Origin: Bacillus suaedaesalsae
Lineage (GTDB): Bacteria; Bacillota; Bacilli; Bacillales; SA4
Reading direction: 5' to 3'
Assembly: GCF_016890225.1 (NCBI RefSeq)
Contig: NZ_JAFELM010000028.1
Coordinates: 62,001-126,000, forward strand
Length of the DNA: 64,000 nt
The position numbers and the translations under genes were made by a program. A model generated the notes under the pieces. That model made no database searches, was not told the origin of the DNA, and was given only the letters and a program-made list of their open reading frames with translations. Shown one piece after another: positions 58,059 to 64,000 of this stretch; position 1 is the stretch's first letter, and every line of letters starts with the position of its first letter.

Positions 58059-58583
58059 TCAATTATTAGTTAGGACCTTAATAAATTCTCTCATGTAGTC
58101 AGGTAAATCTGGCGGACGGCGACTTGAGATAATATGTCCATCGACAACAACTGCCTCATCGTGCCAAATAGAACCTGCATTTATCATGTCATCTTTTATT
58201 CCTGGTGTACTTGTTACATTTACTCCATTCAAAATCTTTGCTGAAATTAACACCCACCCCGCATGACATATTTGACCAATTGGTTTCTTGTGTTCATCCA
58301 TGTGCTGCACCATTTGAAGCACTTGGTCAAAACGACGCAATAAATCTGGTGACCATCCACCAGGAACTAAAATGGCGTCATACTCGCCCGGATCAACATC
58401 CGAAAATGCAAAATCAGACATTATCGGCACGCCATATTTGCCTATGTATTTTTCACCGGCTTTCTCTCCTACAATATCGACAATCGCACCTTCTTCACGC
58501 AAACGTAATACAGGATACCAAAGCTCTAAATCTTCAAAATCATTACTTACAAGCTGAATAATTCGCTTATCTTTTAACTTCAT
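58059..58583 (-). CDS. DJ-1/PfpI family protein
   Basis: The 174-residue class I glutamine amidotransferase-like protein has the nucleophile Cys106 in GQICHAGWVL, a Glu in NDFEDLELWYP (about 17-20) and PGGWSPD. The family includes PfpI protease/glyoxalase and DJ-1 deglycase/holdase. GGAGGGATTAAG precedes the ATG. It is divergent from the glutaredoxin gene, so the two share a control region and possibly a stress response. Confidence 0.85.
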   Translation of the reverse strand: MKLKDKRIIQLVSNDFEDLELWYPVLRLREEGAIVDIVGEKAGEKYIGKYGVPIMSDFAFSDVDPGEYDAILVPGGWSPDLLRRFDQVLQMVQHMDEHKKPIGQICHAGWVLISAKILNGVNVTSTPGIKDDMINAGSIWHDEAVVVDGHIISSRRPPDLPDYMREFIKVLTNN

Positions 58584-58677
58584 CTTAATCCCTCCAAAAC
58601 TTTTGTTTAACCTATTTTCATGATACTCTAACAGGTAGGATGAATCAAAGTGACCGTATAGTAAGGAGGTTTTATAT

Positions 58678-58914
58678 ATGAAAAAAGTGATTGTCTACTC
58701 GATGGACGAGTGTGTGGAATGTACGTTTGTTAAAAAAATGTTAACAGAAGAAGGTATTGAGTTTGAGGTTCGAGATATTACAAAAAATGAGGACTATAAA
58801 AACGAAGTCGAGAAATATGGTTTTCTAGGTGTACCCGTTACGGTATGTGGTGATCGTGCTGTCAAAGGTTTTAATCCTGAACTGATGGAAATTGTAGAGC
58901 TAAGTAAATCATAA
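58678..58914 (+). CDS. Glutaredoxin/NrdH-like protein
   Basis: The 78-residue protein has the glutaredoxin fold with a Cys12-Val-Glu-Cys15 centre (MDECVECTFVKKML) and the cis-Pro loop GVPVTVCGD plus the terminal GFNPELM. It uses a true cysteine (TGT/TGT), unlike the two UGA genes in this window. A third Cys near 57 is unusual. It acts as a small cytoplasmic reductant. AAGGAGGTTTTATAT precedes the ATG. Confidence 0.85.
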   Translation: MKKVIVYSMDECVECTFVKKMLTEEGIEFEVRDITKNEDYKNEVEKYGFLGVPVTVCGDRAVKGFNPELMEIVELSKS

Positions 58915-58919
58915 TGGTA

Positions 58920-58957
58920 GAAGCGAGCCTCGGATTTAATTCCAAAACTCGCTTTTT
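58920..58957. terminator. Terminator between convergent genes
   Basis: AAGCGAG pairs with CTCGCTT around a 24-nt A/T-rich loop and is followed by TTTTTCTA, just before the minus-strand DUF2512 gene end. Confidence 0.7.
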
Positions 58958-58958
58958 T

Positions 58959-59411
58959 CTATTCTTTTTTATATTTACTTCCATTCAAGCCTTTTGTATC
59001 AAATTCTTCTGCAAACTCCGTTGCAAGTGTTGCAAGCGGCCTCGTGAATATAGGATTACGATCACGTTCACCCGCTCTACTTCCAACCATTAAATGTAAG
59101 ATCACTTCTGCAGTTGTAATGATAATCGCTGAGATAATACTTCCCCATGCGATTTGTAAGTAACTTTCTAATAAGACACTGCCGAAGATCCAAACCGTCA
59201 AATAGGCTAACAGAAAATCAGCGACATTAGCTGCTCGTTTTCCTAATAAAGGTAAGATAACTCGCTCACCAACTACATAAGAAGCTAGTGTTAAAAATAT
59301 ACTAAAGGAAAGAATATGAGCAAAGGTTGCATCAAAAAACAAATCTAAACCAATGGCAAAAGCAATGATACACGTCACAAACTTAATGGCTAACACCTTC
59401 ATCATTTTCAT
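58959..59411 (-). CDS. DUF2512 (YndM-like) membrane protein
   Basis: The 150-residue protein has four helices, with the family pattern KFVTCIIAFAIGLDLFF, SYVVGERVILPLLG and FLLAYLTVWIFGSVLL, then a charged C-terminal tail (TRPLATLATEFAEEFDTKG). It resembles B. subtilis YndM. Function unknown. GGGAGGTTTAGGCA precedes ATG 59411. Confidence 0.85.
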   Translation of the reverse strand: MKMMKVLAIKFVTCIIAFAIGLDLFFDATFAHILSFSIFLTLASYVVGERVILPLLGKRAANVADFLLAYLTVWIFGSVLLESYLQIAWGSIISAIIITTAEVILHLMVGSRAGERDRNPIFTRPLATLATEFAEEFDTKGLNGSKYKKE

Positions 59412-59528
59412 TGCCTAAACCTCCCTTTTTATCAATAGTCTTTGTCAAAACTGATTGTGTATACATCTAACCACAATTTGTTAGTTACGATATAATGATA
59501 TTGATAACGTTCAAAGGAGATTTACATC

Positions 59529-59831
59529 ATGCAACCAAAAGATTTAGAAGAAAAAATTATAGAAAACTACAAAAATGAAGAAAACATGATGATTCTTGTA
59601 TTTGCGCAATGGTGTGTGAATCTTGATTTAGAGCCTGAGGAAATCTATACAAGAGCCTATCCTACACAAAAAGCGAACCCTGCACTAAAACAAGCGATTG
59701 AACTAACTGTTCCAAAAGAGGAAGCTGGTGATGTATCAGATGATACAGTACTTGGCGTTTTGTCGCTTTTTGGAAATGAGGATCTTGCGTTTATTGTGAC
59801 AGAGGAAATAGAGAAGAGAAAAAAGAAATAG
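59529..59831 (+). CDS. Hypothetical soluble protein
   Basis: The 100-residue, mostly helical acidic protein contains MMILVFAQWCVNLDLEPEEI, DDTVLGVLSLFGNEDLAFIV and a Lys/Arg end (EEIEKRKKK). No family recognised. AAAGGAGATTTACATC precedes the ATG. It is about 100 bp upstream of the YqcI/YcgG gene on the same strand. Confidence 0.65.
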   Translation: MQPKDLEEKIIENYKNEENMMILVFAQWCVNLDLEPEEIYTRAYPTQKANPALKQAIELTVPKEEAGDVSDDTVLGVLSLFGNEDLAFIVTEEIEKRKKK

Positions 59832-59929
59832 TAAGAAACACATTCATTTACCCCAGTTGCCCTCTGGACATTCACCTTCCTGACTACTCTTTGAATAGTA
59901 TGTAAGAGCCTTCGGGAGGTGCTAAGGCA

Positions 59930-60682
59930 ATGGGATTATATACAGCTGCACAACATGATGAATACTCCCGCTTGAGCTGGGAGAGAGATGCACTACAAAT
60001 ATTCCATCAAAAAATGACTGACAAGGAGTATTTGTTTCCGTGCATTCCTGCAACACAAGGTCATTCTCTTGATCATTTTCGATACGGATTCGTAGGTGAT
60101 CCACGAAAGAATTCTACCGTAAACGAATTTGCAAAATTACTCAAGGAATACACCGAGAAATCAAAACAAATTGGTAAATATACATCTTTAATTGTATTTT
60201 TTGAAACACCTATAGAGTTGTCTCAAGAATACGATGTCGAACAATTTGAACAGATCTTTTGGCAATTACTTTCCGACATAAGTTCCATTGATGAAAAAGA
60301 ATGGCCGAAAAACATCCCGGTAGATCCACATAATCCAATCTGGGAATATTGCTTTCATCACGAACAATATTTTATGTACTGCGCTACACCTGCACACAAA
60401 AATCGAAATAGCCGACACTTTCCATACTTTATGATGGCCATCACACCGAGATGGGTGTTAGAACAATTTAACGAAAACAAATCATTCGCAGCTAAAATTA
60501 AAGAAAATATTCGCAAGCGTATTGTAGCTTATGATTCTGTTCCAATTCATCCAGACTTAAACACCTATGGAAAAGAAGACAATTATGAGTGGAAGCAATA
60601 TTTCCTGCACGACGATGAATCAAGCCTATCAAAATGTCCGTACCATCGATTTCTAAAATTGATTGGGAAGGAGAAAAAGTAA
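59930..60682 (+). CDS. YqcI/YcgG family protein
   Basis: The 250-residue protein of the YqcI/YcgG family contains the segments KEYLFPCIPATQGHSLDHFRYGF (in part, about 32-54), NPIWEYCFHHEQYFMYCATPAH and HPDLNTYGKEDNYEWKQYFL. This order is diagnostic for the family. It carries conserved Cys/His residues that may form a metal site (C38, C135, H138), but the role is unknown. GGGAGGTGCTAAGGCA precedes the ATG. Confidence 0.83.
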   Translation: MGLYTAAQHDEYSRLSWERDALQIFHQKMTDKEYLFPCIPATQGHSLDHFRYGFVGDPRKNSTVNEFAKLLKEYTEKSKQIGKYTSLIVFFETPIELSQEYDVEQFEQIFWQLLSDISSIDEKEWPKNIPVDPHNPIWEYCFHHEQYFMYCATPAHKNRNSRHFPYFMMAITPRWVLEQFNENKSFAAKIKENIRKRIVAYDSVPIHPDLNTYGKEDNYEWKQYFLHDDESSLSKCPYHRFLKLIGKEKK

Positions 60683-60710
60683 AAAACAGCAGTGGTTTCC
60701 ACTGCTGTCC
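60682..60710. terminator. Terminator of YqcI/YcgG and the following minus gene
   Basis: ACAGCAGTGG (60686-60695) and CCACTGCTGT (60699-60708) form a perfect stem; the minus strand continues with TTTTT. Confidence 0.8.
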
Positions 60711-61010
60711 TCAATCAAACCGTTCTGTTTCTAGACCATCTACTAAGTCCTCTAACTCTGTAATGAAGTTCAATTGAACAGGATCGGGAATTTGCTGCAT
60801 CCACTTTCTTATTTCAGGTAGCTCCTCAAGCTCTTCTATACTTGTCGGTTTTGAATCAAGGGTTAACCACCACTTCTTTAACTCATCAATAAATTCATAA
60901 AAATAACGTTCAAAGCGTTCTGCCCACTCTGCTCCTTCATCATCTGAAGTTTTCTGCATCATTGACCATGCTTCTATTGCTGTTTCAAAGTAATCATCAA
61001 TTTTCTTCAT
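60711..61010 (-). CDS. Small acidic helical protein
   Basis: The 99-residue protein is rich in Glu, Asp and Trp (EGAEWAERFERYFYEF, KKWWLTLDSKPTSIEELEEL), probably helical, with no transmembrane segment. No family recognised. GAGGGGAGTTATA precedes ATG 61010. It is convergent with YqcI/YcgG and shares its terminator. Confidence 0.6.
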   Translation of the reverse strand: MKKIDDYFETAIEAWSMMQKTSDDEGAEWAERFERYFYEFIDELKKWWLTLDSKPTSIEELEELPEIRKWMQQIPDPVQLNFITELEDLVDGLETERFD

Positions 61011-61107
61011 TATAACTCCCCTCTATAAGTGCCTATTAAATTCATTTCTTACCTAAATTAATGATGTTTTACTATAGTTTAGGCACAAGATTCCACTTGC
61101 CAAACTA

Positions 61108-61293
61108 TTACATTTGCCCTCCACCACCAGGCGGATTATGATGGCTGTGATGATTTTGGTATGAGATATGTTCACTTTGCAGCTGGTTTTGAGATTTTTC
61201 AGGTGGTTTGCTTTTAAATTTCTTTTCGAGTATAAATCCGGTAGCGATAATAGTAATAATCGCACCCCAAAAAATATAGCCTAATGCTGACAT
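61108..61293 (-). CDS. Small membrane protein with His/Gly/Pro tail
   Basis: The 61-residue protein has one membrane helix (about 4-22) and an unusual tail, SYQNHHSHHNPPGGGGQM, whose His cluster could bind metal. No family recognised. AAGGGGGAAATGAA precedes the ATG. It is 12 bp downstream of the DinB-family gene, so may be its operon partner. Confidence 0.6.
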   Translation of the reverse strand: MSALGYIFWGAIITIIATGFILEKKFKSKPPEKSQNQLQSEHISYQNHHSHHNPPGGGGQM

Positions 61294-61305
61294 TTCATTT
61301 CCCCC

Positions 61306-61833
61306 TTATTCATTTGTTGACAATATCCGCAAATATCCCTTCCATGGACCAACGTCATGACGATATCGTTCTGCCATTACTCTCATAATCTGACTTAAGT
61401 GAGTTAAGTCATGAATAACCCAAGTGGAAAGCAATTCTCTTAGTTTTACATGTCCAAACTCTGGATGAATACCAGTTTTTTCAAAGCTTTCAGGCTGAAT
61501 AAGTTCATGAAGCTTTCGTATATTTTTCATTCTAACTTCTTTGAATACTAGCAATCTCTGTTCAATCGAATCTTCTTTTTCTCGTTTCATATGGGCAAAA
61601 CGATCGAACGAAGGAAAAGTTTGTTGTTCACCAAACTGAAGAATTGTCTCTAACCTTGGTATCCAGTTTGTATGCTCTGCTTCAATTAGATGATCCACAA
61701 TTTCCTTCGCATTCCATGTATCTTTACCTTCGTTGCAACTTAACCAATCATCAGACAATCCTGTTAAAAAACTAATTAGCGTTTGTGGCGTCCGCTCTAA
61801 TACTTCGATAGCTTCATCCAAGTTGAAGTTCAT
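61306..61833 (-). CDS. DinB family protein
   Basis: The 175-residue DinB/YfiT-like four-helix protein has IVDHLIEAEHTNWIPRLET with a metal-type His (about 50 and 55), and the typical late IHDLTHLSQIMRVMAERY with a His pair. These proteins act as metal-dependent thiol transferases; the exact substrate is unknown. ATG 61833 follows AAGGGGAGTAG and is used in place of upstream codons that overlap the ribosome binding site. It follows a defective lipoprotein gene. Confidence 0.83.
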   Translation of the reverse strand: MNFNLDEAIEVLERTPQTLISFLTGLSDDWLSCNEGKDTWNAKEIVDHLIEAEHTNWIPRLETILQFGEQQTFPSFDRFAHMKREKEDSIEQRLLVFKEVRMKNIRKLHELIQPESFEKTGIHPEFGHVKLRELLSTWVIHDLTHLSQIMRVMAERYRHDVGPWKGYLRILSTNE

Positions 61834-61846
61834 GTAACTACTCCCC

Positions 61847-62326
61847 TTAATCAAACTTCATCACATCACTGATTCTATACACTCTCTCTTCTATAACACC
61901 ATTAAGATTCTTCCATGACAATGAGTAAATGACATCCTTGTATGCATCCTTTATTTCTTGATTTGTTAAACCTCTCGTAAAGATGACAAATTCATTAGAG
62001 TATTCTACAATCTCTTCGTCATTTCTTTCTGAGCTACTACCATACCAATATCTCTCATGTTCATCAATTTCATTAATTTTTCTTTTCCAATTTGACTCTG
62101 GAATGACAACTTTTAAATCAAACTCAGGTGATTGTTTAATATAAAGGGAGAAATCGACCTTTCTAAAGTCATCCTTTTTAATGTTTTCTAAGCCGTGAGT
62201 TCCGACTGAAAGTTACTCCTCATCTGTCAACTTTGTCACTTTTGCATCAATTGTAATTTGTGGTTCCTGCAAAGGGACACAACCAGTAAAAATAACAGTC
62301 AGAATGAAAACAATCATATATTTCAT
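61847..62326 (-). pseudogene. Lipoprotein gene interrupted by one stop codon
   Basis: From ATG 62326 the frame encodes a lipoprotein signal (VFILTVIFTGC), then TIDAKVTKLTDEE, an in-frame TAA at codon 38 (62213-62215), and a continuous 121-codon remainder to TAA 61847 (SLYIKQSPEFDLKVVIPES; SEFVI-type strands; ISDVMKFD). ATG overlaps the stop of the membrane gene upstream (ATGA). The stop is TAA, so selenocysteine is excluded. Either a recent nonsense mutation or a sequencing error explains it. Confidence 0.7.
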
Positions 62327-62757
62327 ACACGTTTAACTCTTTTTTCTAGTAAGCTATCAAGCAAAATATAGCCAAAAAGTAATCCTGTAATCGTCGTTAA
62401 GTTTGAACTCGATACTTGAGCTAAATTAGCTGCAAAAGGCAAATAGTCACCGATTGCGGTATAGTACAAAACGGGAGAAACTGTCAAATAGAAGGCAGGT
62501 AAACCGAACGTAAGCATTTTCTGCCAATGAAATTTCCAACTTATACTTCGTTTACGGATCAACTCTTTTACAATATTTGGTAGACCTAATAACATCCCCA
62601 TAAAAATAGGAAACAACATGGAGAAGATCATATAGGGTATCAAATAATCAAACGTCTCCTTATAGCTCTTTTCTAATTGCAGTTGTATCTTCATACCAAT
62701 TGCAAAGAAAGTCCATATGACAATTGCCCAAATTACATAATTTAATAATCCTTTCAT
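62323..62757 (-). CDS. Four-helix membrane protein
   Basis: The 144-residue protein has four predicted helices and a basic loop (KELIRKRSISWKFHWQK). It ends in EKRVKRV. No family recognised. GAGAGGTGTTATA precedes ATG 62757. Its stop overlaps the start of the interrupted lipoprotein gene, so the two were an operon. Confidence 0.65.
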   Translation of the reverse strand: MKGLLNYVIWAIVIWTFFAIGMKIQLQLEKSYKETFDYLIPYMIFSMLFPIFMGMLLGLPNIVKELIRKRSISWKFHWQKMLTFGLPAFYLTVSPVLYYTAIGDYLPFAANLAQVSSSNLTTITGLLFGYILLDSLLEKRVKRV

Positions 62758-63095
62758 ATAACACCTCTCAATGATCTATAGTTATTTTACGAAAGAATGT
62801 AAAAATGGTTTCAATTTACTTTTTTCTCTTTATTTACCAAGTGAAAATTGAGGAAATAAATGATACCTCCATTATAACACCCATTACCTTCCAATTCAGA
62901 ATTATTTCACAACTACAGAATCCTTTATCATGACGATTTTGGCTTGGTACTTTATAAACAAGCCATTTTATGGAGTTTATTTCACGGTGCAGTTAGCAAA
63001 AAAATAGCATTGACTTACACGAGTGCAAAAATTTGTTCACAAATTAACTTTTAGGTTATGATTATATTATATAAAACAAGCAGAGGAGATATCTT
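62758..63095. other. Long intergenic region upstream of YitT gene
   Basis: No gene is seen in about 340 bp. AT-rich, with TATATTATATAA-type -10 sequence some 30 bp before the ribosome binding site of the YitT gene. I found no riboswitch signature. Confidence 0.3.
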
Positions 63096-63980
63096 ATGGT
63101 AGAGACAGAAATCCAAAAAAGACAACACCGCGGGCTATCTAAATTAAAAATTATACAACGTACAATTACGATCACAATCGGTGCTTTGTTAATGGCGGTT
63201 GGGCTTGAGATCTTCCTAGTTCCAAATCAAGTAATTGACGGTGGGGTAACAGGTATTTCTATCATGCTCTCCCACATTACAGGTATAAAACTTGGTATCT
63301 TTCTATTAATATTAAACCTTCCATTTGTCTATTTAGGATACAAACAGTTCGGAAAAACATTTGCGATTTCTACGATTTATGGAATTATTATGCTAGCGCT
63401 GTTCACAATGTTTCTCCACCCAGTCCCGCCTTTCACAGACGACATTCTACTTGCTACAATCTTCGGTGGTATATTTTTAGGTATTGGGGTTGGACTAGTT
63501 ATACGTAACGGGGGGGCACTGGACGGAACAGAAGTTCTTTCTATTGTTATTAGTAAAAAAGCCCCCTTTTCCGTTGGTGAAATTGTCATGTTCATTAACC
63601 TGTTTATTCTAAGTTCAGCAGGATTCGTATACTCATGGGATCGTGCGATGTATTCGATCTTAGCTTATGTTGTGGCTGCAAAGGCAATTGACATTGTCAT
63701 CACAGGTATGGAAGAGTCCAAATCAGTATGGATTATTAGTGATGTAGCTACAGAGCTTGGCGATGCAATCAATCATCGTCTTGGTCGTGGAGTTACCTAT
63801 TTAAATGGAGAAGGTGCATTCTCTGGAGAAGATAAGAAGGTCATTTTTTGTATAATTACACGACTAGAAGAATCAAAATTAAACACAATTGTGGATGAAA
63901 TTGATCCTTCTGCCTTCCTTGCAATTGCCGATATAGCTGAAGTACGTGGTGGACGATTTAAAAAGAGAGCAATCCACTAA
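63096..63980 (+). CDS. YitT family membrane protein (DUF161 + DUF2179)
   Basis: The 294-residue protein has five to six helices (about 25-185) with the YitT signature VPNQVIDGGVTGISIML, GLVIRNGGALDGTEVL and a C-terminal DUF2179 domain (about 205-290, GRGVTYLNGEGAFSGE; AFLAIADIAEVRGG). This domain probably binds nucleotide or a small ligand. The function is unproven; a transporter is assumed. GAGGAGATATCTT precedes ATG 63096. Confidence 0.87.
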   Translation: MVETEIQKRQHRGLSKLKIIQRTITITIGALLMAVGLEIFLVPNQVIDGGVTGISIMLSHITGIKLGIFLLILNLPFVYLGYKQFGKTFAISTIYGIIMLALFTMFLHPVPPFTDDILLATIFGGIFLGIGVGLVIRNGGALDGTEVLSIVISKKAPFSVGEIVMFINLFILSSAGFVYSWDRAMYSILAYVVAAKAIDIVITGMEESKSVWIISDVATELGDAINHRLGRGVTYLNGEGAFSGEDKKVIFCIITRLEESKLNTIVDEIDPSAFLAIADIAEVRGGRFKKRAIH

Positions 63981-64000
63981 TAGAAGCCACCTCCCATCAT

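Noticed and set aside
58678-58914. Glutaredoxin as a third selenoprotein
   Set aside because: Both active-site residues are ordinary TGT cysteine codons and there is no in-frame UGA.

Overview
The window looks like a chromosomal stretch of an endospore-forming, low-GC Gram-positive rod (Bacillaceae or a close relative). AT-rich intergenic DNA, strong AGGAGG ribosome binding sites, TTG/GTG starts, a T-box leader, a CcpA cre site, two YjcZ-type sporulation miniproteins, an Sda checkpoint protein, a KinB-like sporulation kinase with a Spo0A box, and many genes typical of Bacillus (VanW, YitT, YqcI/YcgG, DUF2512, DUF3231, DUF2161) all point this way. I see no rRNA, tRNA, CRISPR array, prophage or complete insertion sequence. 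It reads as ordinary chromosome with a patchy accessory load.

Layout. 0-10 kb: TerC-type Mn exporter, small membrane proteins, VanW protein, maltose acetyltransferase, cold-shock protein, and several CBO0543-like membrane proteins. 10-16 kb: CorC/CNNM-type protein, an ABC-2 exporter pair, a ferritin-like/cupin fusion, a peptidoglycan-binding protein and an EEP-family phosphatase/nuclease. 16-22.3 kb: a catabolic island with a RraA aldolase divergent from FAH hydrolase, NhaC-type carrier, FadR-type regulator and a two-domain nitrilase; its intergenic region holds a TGGTnnnACCA operator, and a cre site precedes the carrier. 22-31.6 kb: acetyltransferases, small membrane proteins, a CPBP protease followed by a KinB-like kinase, an ArsR-SRPBCC fusion and a YoxD-like reductase. 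31.7-37.7 kb: YjcZ genes, a DsbA/FrnE-like gene and a HesB-like gene that both carry in-frame UGA codons, a T-box-controlled lysyl-tRNA synthetase, DUF3934 and Sda. 38-47 kb: more CBO0543-like proteins, DUF2161 nuclease-fold protein, PhzF protein, a Met/Pro repeat protein, a PlsY paralogue, a lipoprotein nuclease and a polytopic carrier. 47-64 kb: secreted lipase, DUF3231 protein, a MaoC/MaoC/FabG operon, an ECF sigma/anti-sigma pair attached to orphan ABC permeases and twin lipoproteins, then miscellaneous small genes and YitT.

Main discovery. Two unrelated redox/Fe-S families, a DsbA/FrnE-like thiol oxidoreductase (32632-33333) and a HesB-like protein (36372-36683), each have UGA exactly where a conserved cysteine is expected. 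Each UGA is followed by a GC-rich hairpin whose GG-containing apical loop begins 29 nt downstream of the UGA. This is the signature of bacterial selenocysteine insertion, so this bacterium very probably makes selenoproteins. Naive gene calling would truncate or split both genes.

Repeats. Three 55-bp near-perfect palindromes are dispersed in intergenic regions. Four or more copies of a GC-rich element share one core but have different terminal inverted repeats. Several decayed genes (alpha/beta hydrolase, an interrupted lipoprotein, a frameshifted ORF) show local erosion.
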